Of a DNA stretch of 64,000 bases, positions 16,735 to 25,624 are shown one piece after another. Location: NCBI GenBank assembly GCA_002310115.1, contig DBYI01000083.1, forward strand, positions 1 through 64,000. The letters are read 5' to 3'. The translations under genes and the position numbers were made by a program. Positions within the stretch are counted from its first letter, which is position 1, and every line of letters starts with the position of its first letter. The notes under the pieces were generated by a model that did not search any database, was not told the DNA's origin, and was given only the letters and a program-made list of their open reading frames with translations. Source of the DNA: Ruminococcus flavefaciens (lineage in GTDB: Bacteria; Bacillota; Clostridia; Oscillospirales; Ruminococcaceae).

Positions 16735-17469
16735 TCAACCTTTCATACCGTTATATGCGACCTCAGCCGCTTCAATGTTCATATTACAAGTGAGCCTGTA
16801 GAGCTCTACATTTACAGCGAGCTCGTCTATTATTCTGAGTGTCTTTGCCATTTGCAATGTTTTCATAGGACGATAGACCTGCTGCAGAAGCATTGCATAA
16901 GCATCTGACTTATCAATTCGTACAATACTGTTGGTCTCACCTCGAGTAAGAATGCAAAGAGCTTTCAACGGCACTGACATATTACACCCTAGCTGATGCT
17001 TGCCATTATATGGAGTACCATATGCTATAACGCTGTTATCTGTAATTTTTAAAAGCGGCTTGTCGTCGTTGACCATAACAGCCTTATCACCTAGATACTC
17101 GCGCCATAATCTTGTATGGGTTGACTTACCTGTACCAGATTTAGCCGTAAACAGGAATCCCTTTCCGTCGACAGCGATAACAGAGCCATGAAAAAGAACT
17201 GTATTATAATCAGGCATTTTTTCTGCAATCTTGCGATATACTGCAAGCTCCTCGCGATAGTCGTCTGGCGAATTAAGGGGCTCACGACCTTCACGTTCAG
17301 CACATCTAATCTCTCGTTGAGTCTCGAAGTCAATATCCTCTTGTGTTGTGCTGACCGAAAAATCTGCTACCTCATCTGTAGCATAATCTTTACAATATTT
17401 ATGAACTTTTTCATGCAGTGAGGTAACTTCAATGACCTTATCCGCAATTTTATACTTACCAGTAAACAT
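16735..17469 (-). CDS. HPr-kinase/PEPCK-like P-loop protein
   Basis: A 244-residue protein with Walker A FTAKSGTGKSTHTRLW (about residue 110), the paired acidic VNDDKPLL and the GTPYNGKHQLG segment, as in the C-terminal domain of HprK. The HprK N-terminal domain is absent. Relatives in lasso- and other RiPP clusters phosphorylate peptides. It heads the four-gene unit; GGGGGGA precedes the ATG at 17469 and a promoter (TTGCTT-N17-TATAAT) stands upstream on the minus strand within 17490-17535. Confidence 0.8.
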   Translation of the reverse strand: MFTGKYKIADKVIEVTSLHEKVHKYCKDYATDEVADFSVSTTQEDIDFETQREIRCAEREGREPLNSPDDYREELAVYRKIAEKMPDYNTVLFHGSVIAVDGKGFLFTAKSGTGKSTHTRLWREYLGDKAVMVNDDKPLLKITDNSVIAYGTPYNGKHQLGCNMSVPLKALCILTRGETNSIVRIDKSDAYAMLLQQVYRPMKTLQMAKTLRIIDELAVNVELYRLTCNMNIEAAEVAYNGMKG

Positions 17470-17627
17470 ATTTTCCCCCCTAAAAATTAGATATCAATAT
17501 TATAACATAAAACACAAAAAAAAGCAACAAAAATCATATAGAAATTCAACCTTATCTTAGAAGTGCTGTTATTCTTGCTGAAAATATGGTAAACCAAAGA
17601 ACTAATCTGAAAAATTCATCAAAAAAA

Positions 17628-17663
17628 CGCAGACATAAGTATATTATAACACTTATGCCTGCG
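17628..17663 (-). terminator. Terminator of the VanW gene
   Basis: A 13-bp stem with G-U pairs (CGCAGACATAAGT with ACTTATGCCTGCG) and T-runs on both strands. It lies between vanW-like (stop 17678) and the HPrK-like operon. Confidence 0.8.
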
Positions 17664-17677
17664 GTCTTTTTTGTTTA

Positions 17678-18514
17678 TTATTCCTCTTTTACGTCCATAT
17701 CTATTATTTCCAGATTGCTCGTATCGTAGAGTACCTTTGCGTGATTACTACGTATCAGCTTCTTTTCAATATGATTTCCAGTTACTTTATCGACCTTTTC
17801 TCGATAAACTTCACCATTTCTATAAACAATTCCCTTTTCACGTGAAAAAAATACATTTTCAGTACTTATATGATACTTATATCTTTGTGGACGGTCCGCT
17901 CTCAACTCTCCGCATAAATATTCTGGAGTTGTATAAATAATGAGCTGATAAGTCCTTTTTGTCGTATTTTTAAAACGATAATCGAGATAATTGTACATTA
18001 TGGATGTACCTGTACCGAATGGTATTTTCCTCTTAAAATCAGGAAACAGATCAAGCCCATCATGGTGGTGATGCTCAGTTATTGTAAGGTCAGAATGAAG
18101 TATCATCCAGTGAATAAGATTTGTCATCTGACACATTCCGCCTCCAATACCCGGCTCAGTATGATCTGCAAATATGGTAAGTCCTTCTTTATATCCCTTC
18201 TTTTCAGTAGTATTACCTACAAGATACCAAAAAGAAAAGGTCTCTCCAGGACGGATAATTATCCTATTAATCTTAGGAGCAGCAAGTGAAAGGTTTACAG
18301 CTTTATTTTCCTGCAAACGCATGTCGACATTACCAAGCCTTCGCCTAATAAGAGATTTATGTCTCGAAATCACATACGGAAGTTTCTCCTTTTGCTTTGT
18401 CTTTGCCAAATGCTTAAAACTGCATAAATTCTTCAAAGACCTCACAAAAATACATTTTTTCTCAGAGATAGCATATGTAAGCGGCGATATCTCACAGAAT
18501 AGTTTTCGTTTCAT
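17678..18514 (-). CDS. VanW family protein
   Basis: A 278-residue protein with the VanW core: IIRPGETFSFWYLVG, then GIGGGMCQMTNLIHWM and ITEHHHHDGLDLFPD. VanW proteins accompany some vancomycin-resistance operons and many cell-envelope loci; their reaction is unknown. There is no signal peptide or membrane helix. GAGGGTG lies six bases before the ATG at 18514. A promoter TTGAAT-N17-TATAAT is at 18551-18579 (minus). It stands alone, divergent from the flippase gene. Confidence 0.85.
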   Translation of the reverse strand: MKRKLFCEISPLTYAISEKKCIFVRSLKNLCSFKHLAKTKQKEKLPYVISRHKSLIRRRLGNVDMRLQENKAVNLSLAAPKINRIIIRPGETFSFWYLVGNTTEKKGYKEGLTIFADHTEPGIGGGMCQMTNLIHWMILHSDLTITEHHHHDGLDLFPDFKRKIPFGTGTSIMYNYLDYRFKNTTKRTYQLIIYTTPEYLCGELRADRPQRYKYHISTENVFFSREKGIVYRNGEVYREKVDKVTGNHIEKKLIRSNHAKVLYDTSNLEIIDMDVKEE

Positions 18515-18677
18515 TGTTTACACCCTCAAAATAAAAAAATAATATATTAAATTATACCATATATCTTCAAATTATTCAATACTTCGTAAAATTTTAAACA
18601 TCTCGAAAACTATAAATATTTCGATTATCTGATTACAAAAAACTATAAAGAAATTACATTTTTTCCCTTTCGAATAT

Positions 18678-18706
18678 TTGCCATTTAATATAAAATATGC
18701 TATAAT
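18678..18706 (+). promoter_or_regulatory. Promoter of the flippase gene
   Basis: TTGCCA (18678-18683), 17-bp spacer, TATAAT (18701-18706), 28 bp before the start codon. Confidence 0.7.
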
Positions 18707-18733
18707 ATTTTCACGATTATTCGGAGGTCTAAC

Positions 18734-20176
18734 ATGAATAGATATAAAAAATTAGCCATCAATACCCTCATTTTCTCACTTGGAAGCTTTGGAGCGAAAA
18801 TCTTTTCTCTTTTACTCAACAACCTTTATACAAAACATATCAGCCCATCAGGAATTTACACTAAATCCCTTATTGAGACCCTTGTGCTTTTCCTTCTCCC
18901 TGTATTTACCTTTTCTATTACAGAAGCAGTTGTACGATACGGCCTAGACAACGAATATGACAAAAAACAGGTATTCTCCACAGCAGGGATAATTACATTA
19001 GGCGGACTTGTATTATTATTGCCTGTAACACCGTTTATGCACCTCATACCTGTACTTAAGCCTATAAAGAGCTACACATTTTTGCTATATATCTATGTAT
19101 TTGCATCAGCTTTGAGAGCGCTGTACTCACATTTTGTAAGGGCTCGCAACATGGTAAAACTTTTCGCAATAGACGGCATATTTGCAACTATCTCCCTTTT
19201 TATATTCAACATCATATTTATCTCCAAACTAGGCATGGGTATAAAGGGATTCATGATTTCGATGATACTTTCTGACAGTTGTTCGGCGTTATTCCTGTTT
19301 ATTGCAGCAAAACTGTATGAATTTACAGATATAAAATGCTTTAATCTGGCTTTTGGAAAAACTATGCTGCGATTTACGCTACCTCTTGTACCAACAACAA
19401 TAATGTGGACCTTCACAGGCTTTTCTGACCAGATATTCATCGGTAATATGCATAGTGAAAAGTTCAGCCTAGGTCAGGATGCAGCGGGCATTTACGTAGC
19501 CGCAACAAAGATTCCGAACCTGATATCTATGGTCTCCACTATTTTCATGCAGGCATGGAATATGTCAGCAATCATGGAAAACAACTCATCTGACAGGGAT
19601 ATATTCTATGAAAAAGTCTATTCTGCATATGAATCTCTTCTTTTTATAAGCTCTGCTGGACTTATTCTGATGATAAAACCAGTTTCTGCAATACTCATAA
19701 ATTACAGCCGCTACCCAGAAAATAGTACTGCCTACATCTATGCTCCACTACTTATCGCAGCCGCAGTTTTCACATGTCTTAACCTCTTTCTTGCAGGTAT
19801 TTACACAGCTACAAAGCATACAAAAAACGCTTTTTTCACTATCTTTATCGTTGCAATGGCAAATATTATTCTAAATCTCATACTTATCTCCATTTGGGGT
19901 ATTCAAGGAGCAGCTTTAGCTACATTTATCAGTTACCTTATCTGTTACTGTATCAGAATGTTCGACGCAAGACGTTATGTTCCATTTAAGTTTTCATTTA
20001 TAAAAATATCAGTAAATACAATTCTTCTTCTGTTAATGAGCGTGCCAATTATATTTAACTTCGATAAATGGTTAGTTTATGAAATTCCTTTAGCAACCGC
20101 TATAGTTTTCCTAAACAATAAAGCCGTTTTTGATACTATCAGAAAGCTACTCGGCAAAGAAACTAAAACAATCTAA
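18734..20176 (+). CDS. Polysaccharide flippase, MOP/Wzx-like
   Basis: A 480-residue protein with about 12-14 hydrophobic segments and the N-terminal pattern NTLIFSLGSFGAKIFSLLL, typical of polysaccharide-biosynthesis flippases of the MOP superfamily. It would move a lipid-linked saccharide across the membrane. TCGGAGG lies before the ATG at 18734. No glycosyltransferase is adjacent, so its substrate is unclear. The gene is A/T-rich relative to neighbours. Confidence 0.87.
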   Translation: MNRYKKLAINTLIFSLGSFGAKIFSLLLNNLYTKHISPSGIYTKSLIETLVLFLLPVFTFSITEAVVRYGLDNEYDKKQVFSTAGIITLGGLVLLLPVTPFMHLIPVLKPIKSYTFLLYIYVFASALRALYSHFVRARNMVKLFAIDGIFATISLFIFNIIFISKLGMGIKGFMISMILSDSCSALFLFIAAKLYEFTDIKCFNLAFGKTMLRFTLPLVPTTIMWTFTGFSDQIFIGNMHSEKFSLGQDAAGIYVAATKIPNLISMVSTIFMQAWNMSAIMENNSSDRDIFYEKVYSAYESLLFISSAGLILMIKPVSAILINYSRYPENSTAYIYAPLLIAAAVFTCLNLFLAGIYTATKHTKNAFFTIFIVAMANIILNLILISIWGIQGAALATFISYLICYCIRMFDARRYVPFKFSFIKISVNTILLLLMSVPIIFNFDKWLVYEIPLATAIVFLNNKAVFDTIRKLLGKETKTI

Positions 20177-20252
20177 AAACCTGAATATATCAAACTATAG
20201 ACACACAGTACTAGCCTAAACTTTCTAAACCTTACTATTACCTCATTTAATA

Positions 20253-20281
20253 TTGACAAGACTGACATGAAATGATATAAT
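20253..20281 (+). promoter_or_regulatory. Consensus promoter upstream of GNAT gene
   Basis: TTGACA (20253-20258), 17-bp spacer, TATAAT (20276-20281). The resulting leader of about 165 nt contains a 9-bp hairpin (GGAGGTTTG 20387-20395 with CAAACCTCC 20412-20420) that is not followed by a clear T-run. Confidence 0.75.
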
Positions 20282-20454
20282 TTTATTAGTAAATGAAGCG
20301 TATTTCTGCTGCTTTTACTTCCAAATTAATTATAAGGAGATTGTTGTTTGAAACAAAATAACAGAACTGAGATAGTAGCGTAAACTGGAGGTTTGCGAAT
20401 ACTTTCTCATACAAACCTCCCGTGTTTTGTCAACTATTTCAGGAGGAAAAAATA

Positions 20455-21114
20455 ATGAAAAATAAAGACTATATCATCCGTAGGGAAAACCCAAACGACT
20501 ACCGCGAGGTTGAAAATCTTGCTCGTGAAGCTTTCTGGAATCTCAGCATGCCCGGATGCTTTGAGCATTACTTCATACATATAATGCGTAACCATGCAGA
20601 CTTCATCCCTGATCTTGATTACGTTTTAGAAATCGATGGCAAAATTATTGGTAGTGTAATGTACTGCAAATCAAAACTCCGAGATGAAAACGGAAATGAA
20701 AAAAAGATAGTTACTATGGGACCGCTTTGTGTACTCCCTGAATATCAGCGCAAAGGCTACGGAAAAGCTTTGCTGGAGTATACATTTAAGATTGCATCCG
20801 ATATGGGATACGATACCGTTATCAACTTCGGCAATCCCGATAATTATGTTGCAAGAGGCTACAAAAGCTGCAGGAAATATAACGTATGCTTCGAGGGTGA
20901 CTTATTCCCCGCAGCTCTTCTGGTAAAGGAGCTCAAAGAGAATTCTTTCGACGGCAGAAAATGGTATTACTATCCAAGCGACGTTGACACGCCATGTGAT
21001 AACGAAGAAGCTGTTGCAAAATTTGACTCACAGTTTCCACCAAAAATCAAAGGCTGGCAGCCAAGTCAGGAAGAATTTTATATTCACAGCCATTCTGTGA
21101 TTAACAGCGAATGA
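20455..21114 (+). CDS. GNAT-family N-acetyltransferase
   Basis: A 219-residue acetyltransferase with the acetyl-CoA site GPLCVLPEYQRKGYGKALLEY at about 90-110 (core motif QRKGYGKAL) and the following NFGNPDNYVARGYKS. The substrate is unknown. The start at 20455 has AGGAGG seven bases upstream; an upstream ATG in frame has none. A terminator (21123-21155) follows. Confidence 0.9.
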   Translation: MKNKDYIIRRENPNDYREVENLAREAFWNLSMPGCFEHYFIHIMRNHADFIPDLDYVLEIDGKIIGSVMYCKSKLRDENGNEKKIVTMGPLCVLPEYQRKGYGKALLEYTFKIASDMGYDTVINFGNPDNYVARGYKSCRKYNVCFEGDLFPAALLVKELKENSFDGRKWYYYPSDVDTPCDNEEAVAKFDSQFPPKIKGWQPSQEEFYIHSHSVINSE

Positions 21115-21122
21115 CAAAAGCT

Positions 21123-21155
21123 GACGCCTCTGAACATATTTCAGAGGCGTCTTTT
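21123..21155 (+). terminator. Terminator after GNAT gene
   Basis: GACGCCTCTGA (21123-21133) pairs with TCAGAGGCGTC (21141-21151), then TTTT. Confidence 0.85.
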
Positions 21156-21193
21156 CTTGTCTAAGGATATAATTTAAAGGAGGACCTTACGTC

Positions 21194-21715
21194 ATGGAAC
21201 TTGAAGAGGAATATACACGAAACAGGACTTCTATGAAAAAGATTAAGAAACAAGACACTCAATGCCTTATAGTATATGTCGTTAACCTTATGTTATTATT
21301 ATTCTCTTTCTTTATATTAATTGGATCAGGTAAAAAGCTCTATTTAGCCATCTGTGCTATTATTGTTGGCGCTTCTGTATCGGGTTTTTTCAGCGTTTTT
21401 AAAAAGAACTTCCCTCTCTCAATAGTATCCGCCTCCCTTTTTATAGCTGAAGTCATACTATTTATCTCAACCATTGGATTTGAATTACCTGCTGCATTCG
21501 GTTTTGGCGTATTAATATATTATTCAGTTATCAATGTACTAAACTGTAAAAAGTACGAATGGCTCATTCAGCAGGACGGATTTCCGATTTTTGAAATAAA
21601 GCAGAAAGAATATGAAATGAAAAAGGCTATGTGGGATATAAAGGATCCTTATACAAAGAAAAAAGAAGATATTGAAAAAAGGAACTCCGACTCAGGCGAT
21701 ATGCCGAATATCTGA
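21194..21715 (+). CDS. Small integral membrane protein of unknown function
   Basis: A 173-residue protein with a charged N-terminus (1-22), four hydrophobic segments between about 25 and 115 and a charged, helical C-terminal tail. No recognised family motif was seen. AAAGGAGG lies ten bases before the ATG. It probably has its own transcript, bounded by terminators at 21123-21155 and 21829-21864. Confidence 0.65.
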   Translation: MELEEEYTRNRTSMKKIKKQDTQCLIVYVVNLMLLLFSFFILIGSGKKLYLAICAIIVGASVSGFFSVFKKNFPLSIVSASLFIAEVILFISTIGFELPAAFGFGVLIYYSVINVLNCKKYEWLIQQDGFPIFEIKQKEYEMKKAMWDIKDPYTKKKEDIEKRNSDSGDMPNI

Positions 21716-21828
21716 CGTTCCAAAACAGTCTGCATTATCTTCTCATAATATATATTTTGTAATCGTGAGTCCAGTATTCATACGTATTGGACTCTATTTC
21801 TTTATATACTATATCAGTTCCCTATCTA

Positions 21829-21864
21829 AGGAAAAGACTTCGCATTACTGCGAAGTCTTTTCCT
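21829..21864. terminator. Bidirectional terminator
   Basis: A perfect 15-bp stem (21829-21843 with 21850-21864) between the membrane-protein gene and the end of the arabinose operon. Confidence 0.85.
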
Positions 21865-21906
21865 CATTGGAGAGAAATTCTATTTATAATGGATGGTCAT
21901 TTTGTT

Positions 21907-22596
21907 TTATTGTCCGTAATAGGCGTTTGCACCATGCTTACGGAAAAAGTGTTTGTCGAGAAGCTTCTTTGGCATTTCTTCTGTATCAAGGCGAAGAGTT
22001 TTAGTTATCCACGCCATAGCCGAGAGTTCCTCAAGAACTACTGAATTATGGACAGCCTCAAAACAATCGCTGCCCCATACAAATGGTCCATGATTTGCAA
22101 CAAGTACTGCGGGAATATACTTATAATCTTTGCAGCACTCAACTATAACACGGCCAGTTTCAAGTTCATAATCGCCCATTGACCTCTTCATCAGTCATTT
22201 CTCTTGTGAACGGAATCTCGCCATAGAAATAATCACCGTGTGTAGTTCCTAGTGGCGGCATTCCCATACAAGCCTGTGCAAAAGAAGTAGCAAAGCGACT
22301 GTGAGTATGTACTACTCTACTTCACATACTCTTTCAAAATTCCTGTATATTTCAAGATGGGTTATAGTATCACTCGATGGTGTAAACTTTCCTTCAACTT
22401 TTGTACCATCAAGAGTCAGAACAACAATATCGTCAGCGGACATATTATCATATTCTAATCCGCTTGGCTTTATTGCAACAAGCCCAGTTTCTTGATCGTA
22501 TTCACTGACATTGCCCCATGTAAATGTGACTAGTCTATGCTTAGGAAGCATAAGATTCGCTTTCAACACGCGCTCCTTAAGCCCCTTAACGTCCAT
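21907..22596 (-). pseudogene. araD: L-ribulose-5-phosphate 4-epimerase, disrupted by two frameshifts
   Basis: Reading three frames in turn gives a nearly complete AraD of normal length (690 bases). Frame one gives the N-terminus (ANLMLPKHRLVTFTWGNVSE) and stops near 22316 after CEVE. The next frame gives [15 protein letters not shown] through [18 protein letters not shown]. The third gives [13 protein letters not shown] and ends KHFFRKHGANAYYGQ. One base is missing near 22316 and one extra G is present at 22175-22177, so the errors cancel. The zinc-ligand HTHS and the epimerase core are intact. It may be a genuine recent pseudogene or a pair of sequencing errors. Its start overlaps araA's stop by 11 bases. 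Confidence 0.9.
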
Positions 22597-24019
22597 AAAT
22601 CATATCTCCGATCATAATATCGCGTTCGAGCTTTTCTTTTGTTGTATCCTTGTTGATAACTACAAGCTCGATGCCCATTATTCTTGCAAAATCTCTTACA
22701 GTTTCGTCAGAAATATCATAGGAAAGAACTGTATGATGAGCTCCACCTGCAATTATCCAGCACTCAAGACCTTCAAGGAAGGACGGTGCCGGTCTCCACA
22801 TTGTTCTAGCAACCGGCAGATTCGGCATGGACTGGAACGGTTTCTCACACTCTATATCCTGTTGGATAAGTCTTAGCCTGCCACCAATATCAATAAGTGA
22901 CAGTACCTTAGCAGAGCCAGCTTTTCCTTCGAAAACTATTCTAGCAGGTGGTTCCTTGCCACCAATACCAAGAGGATGAACTTCTATACGCGGTCTGTCT
23001 GCAGCAATTGAGGGGCAAACCTCAAGCATATGTGAACCGAGTATTAGCTTACGCTCATAATCATATGTGTAGTCCTCCATAAAGGAAGTGTTTCCGTCAG
23101 GATACATAGCCTTTACAATTGCTGTCATACCAGCAGTTTTCCAGTCACCCTCTGCACCGAAGCCATAGCCCTTGTGCATAAGATGCTGAGTAGCAAGTCC
23201 TGGAAGCTGTTGCATTCCATGAAGATCCTCAAATGTATTTGAAAATGCCTTTGCACCCTCGCGAACAAGAATCTTTTCGATGGCGATCTCTTCACGAGCC
23301 TGATATCTGATTGTTTCCTCATCAGCTTTATCATAATCGTAAAGTTCTGCGTATTCTTTCATAAGAACATCGATTTCAGCATCTGTAACAGCGTTCATGT
23401 ACTCAACAAGATCGCCTACAGCAAATGTATTAACCTGCCATCCAAGCTTGAGCTGAGCTTCAATCTTATCGCCTTCAGTAACTGCCACTTCTCTCATATT
23501 GTCTCCGAAACGAACTATTTTAAGACTCTTGCTGAACATTACACCTACTGCGGCACGCTGCCATTCGGCTATCTTAGCCTGAACTTCTGGATCTTTCCAG
23601 TATCCAGCAACCACTGCTCTAGGCATGCGCAGCCGAGCCCCAATGAAGCCATGCTCCCTGTCGCCGTGCGCCGACTGGTGCAGATTCATGTAAGCCATGT
23701 CTATAGCCTCATTGGGAATAGTCTCGTTAAACTGCGTATGAAAGTGAAGCCAAGGCTTTTGTAAGATTGCAAGACCATTTATCCACATCTTTGAAGGTGA
23801 AAAGGTGTGGCAGAATGTAATTATACCAGCGCATTCATCATCGAAGTTAGCCTCCTTAACAATACGCTCTATCTCAGACTCTTTCTTCACAGTGAGCTTA
23901 TACTCAACAGGGAAAGGAAGCTTTAGTCCATCAACTATTTTCTTTGAATCCTCTTCAACCTGTCTAATTGTTTCCTCACCATACAGGAACTGAGAACCCG
24001 TAATAAACCAGAATTTCAT
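22586..24019 (-). CDS. araA: L-arabinose isomerase
   Basis: A 477-residue protein of standard length beginning MKFWFITGSQFLYGEE. It carries CAGIITFCHTFSPSKMWI, FHTQFNETIPN and the metal-site region LPGLATQHLMHKGYGFGAEGDW (core ATQHLMHKGYGFGAEG). It converts L-arabinose to L-ribulose in the cytoplasm. GAAAGGA stands before the ATG. It is followed by araD and preceded by a kinase gene in the same operon. Confidence 0.97.
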   Translation of the reverse strand: MKFWFITGSQFLYGEETIRQVEEDSKKIVDGLKLPFPVEYKLTVKKESEIERIVKEANFDDECAGIITFCHTFSPSKMWINGLAILQKPWLHFHTQFNETIPNEAIDMAYMNLHQSAHGDREHGFIGARLRMPRAVVAGYWKDPEVQAKIAEWQRAAVGVMFSKSLKIVRFGDNMREVAVTEGDKIEAQLKLGWQVNTFAVGDLVEYMNAVTDAEIDVLMKEYAELYDYDKADEETIRYQAREEIAIEKILVREGAKAFSNTFEDLHGMQQLPGLATQHLMHKGYGFGAEGDWKTAGMTAIVKAMYPDGNTSFMEDYTYDYERKLILGSHMLEVCPSIAADRPRIEVHPLGIGGKEPPARIVFEGKAGSAKVLSLIDIGGRLRLIQQDIECEKPFQSMPNLPVARTMWRPAPSFLEGLECWIIAGGAHHTVLSYDISDETVRDFARIMGIELVVINKDTTKEKLERDIMIGDMIYGR

Positions 24020-24037
24020 TTTTATCTTTCCTTTCTA

Positions 24038-25624
24038 TCATTGGGATGTAGCCGCTCTCACAGCTGAAAGTCCCGAAATATATTTAGTCATATATGCATT
24101 TATACCATTGATATCTTCTTTTTTCGGAGCTACTGTACTGCCTTCCATATTAGCAAATACACGGCTGCTAAGATAAGTCTCGAGACTCTCACCGTTTCTC
24201 ATGTTAACCATATACGCAGCAAGTAAAGCTATACCCCATGCTCCGCCCTCACCTGCAGTCTTCATCAGCGTCACATTTGAACCTAGCGCGGCTGCAAGGA
24301 AATTTTGACTTGGGAAAGGCGTTTTAAAAAAGCCGCCATGAGCGTATATACGCTCAAGCTTAACATGCTCCTGCTCGGTAAGTATATCCATACCTGCCTT
24401 TAAAGAAGCAACACAAGAATAAACCAGACTTCTTGCAAGATTTTTTATACTGAAATCCGAATCCGGACTTCTCATAAGTAACGGTTTGCCGTCCTTAATG
24501 CCTGTAACAGGCTCACCAGCATAGTAGTTATATGAAACTATACCGTCGCAATCTGCATTTCCCTCTGCTGCAAGTGAATACATTGTATCATAGAGCTTAC
24601 CCTTTGGTATATCCAGTCCGAACTCCTTGAGAAGTCCTCCGAACATATTAAACCAAGCGTCAAGGTCAGATGTACAGCTGTTGCAGTGTACCATTGCAAC
24701 AGGCGCACCACACGGGGTAGTAACAATATCTATCTCACGATGTACAGCCGAAAGGTTCCTTTCAAGAACTATCATTGAGAATATAGAAGTTCCTGCTGAA
24801 ACATTTCCTGTTTTCGGAGTTATACTGTTAGTAGCAATCATTCCGGTCTGAGCGTCACCTTCAGGCGGACAGAAAGGTACTCCGGCTTTGAAAATACCTG
24901 ACGGATCAAGTAGTCTTGCCCCTTCTTCCGTAAGTTTTCCTGCACAATCTCCTGCGGGAACAATATGAGGTAACAGACTGATAAGTCCTTTTCGAAGTTC
25001 TGAACCTGCTGCAAGCTTGTCAAACTTTGCGACCATATCCATGTCGTAATTACAGGTAATCGGATCTATCGGAAAGATTCCAGAAGCATCTCCTGCACCG
25101 ATAGCCTTTTCACCCGTAAGCAGATAGTGTACATACCCTGCAAGTGTAGTTATAAAAGCGAGTCGTCCTATATGCGGTTCTTTATTGATCAAAGCCTGAT
25201 ATAGGTGGGCTATGCTCCAGCGCTGTGGTATATTGAATGAAAATACCTCAGTCAGCTTGTCTGCTGCCTCCTCTGTCATGGTATTACGCCATGTCCTGAA
25301 TGGTACAAGCTGCTGATCATTATCATCAAATGCAAGATATCCATGCATCATTGCTGATATGCCGATACCTGCAGCTTTTTCTAGTCTGACACTATAAGTT
25401 TTTTCAACATTCTTCATAAGATCTGCAAAGCATTCCTGAAGACCTGTTTTAACATTTTGAAGAGAGTAAGTCCACACTCCGTCAAGCAGTTCGTTCTGCC
25501 AGTCGTGTATTCCTGCAGCAAGCGGCGTATGATCTTCTCCTATAAGCACTGCCTTAATACGAGTTGAACCGAACTCTATTCCTATTACAGTTTTTCCGTT
25601 TTGTATCTGTTCTGCACTGCTCAT
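24038..25624 (-). CDS. FGGY-family carbohydrate kinase, probable L-ribulokinase
   Basis: A 528-residue kinase with the ATPase phosphate motif GIEFGSTRIKAVLIG near the N-terminus, GISAMMHGYLAFD, and the C-terminal YAHGGFFKTPFPSQNFLAAALG. Placement directly upstream of araA makes L-ribulose the likely substrate, although the sequence type differs from the classical E. coli AraB and may be closer to gluconate/xylulokinase relatives. AAGGAG lies seven bases before the ATG; the start overlaps the permease stop by four bases. Confidence 0.85.
   Translation of the reverse strand: MSSAEQIQNGKTVIGIEFGSTRIKAVLIGEDHTPLAAGIHDWQNELLDGVWTYSLQNVKTGLQECFADLMKNVEKTYSVRLEKAAGIGISAMMHGYLAFDDNDQQLVPFRTWRNTMTEEAADKLTEVFSFNIPQRWSIAHLYQALINKEPHIGRLAFITTLAGYVHYLLTGEKAIGAGDASGIFPIDPITCNYDMDMVAKFDKLAAGSELRKGLISLLPHIVPAGDCAGKLTEEGARLLDPSGIFKAGVPFCPPEGDAQTGMIATNSITPKTGNVSAGTSIFSMIVLERNLSAVHREIDIVTTPCGAPVAMVHCNSCTSDLDAWFNMFGGLLKEFGLDIPKGKLYDTMYSLAAEGNADCDGIVSYNYYAGEPVTGIKDGKPLLMRSPDSDFSIKNLARSLVYSCVASLKAGMDILTEQEHVKLERIYAHGGFFKTPFPSQNFLAAALGSNVTLMKTAGEGGAWGIALLAAYMVNMRNGESLETYLSSRVFANMEGSTVAPKKEDINGINAYMTKYISGLSAVRAATSQ

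Noticed and set aside
17585..17735. Plus-strand ORF between the HPrK-like and VanW genes as a possible RiPP precursor
   Set aside because: It has no RBS and reads through the terminator hairpin at 17628-17663 into the antisense of the VanW gene.
20387..20420. Hairpin in the GNAT leader as a terminator or T-box
   Set aside because: No T-run follows and no T-box consensus or specifier loop is visible; kept only as a leader hairpin.
21907..22191. Separate 94-residue protein starting [13 protein letters not shown]
   Set aside because: It is the C-terminal part of the frameshifted araD; the missing middle is encoded in another frame between the two fragments.
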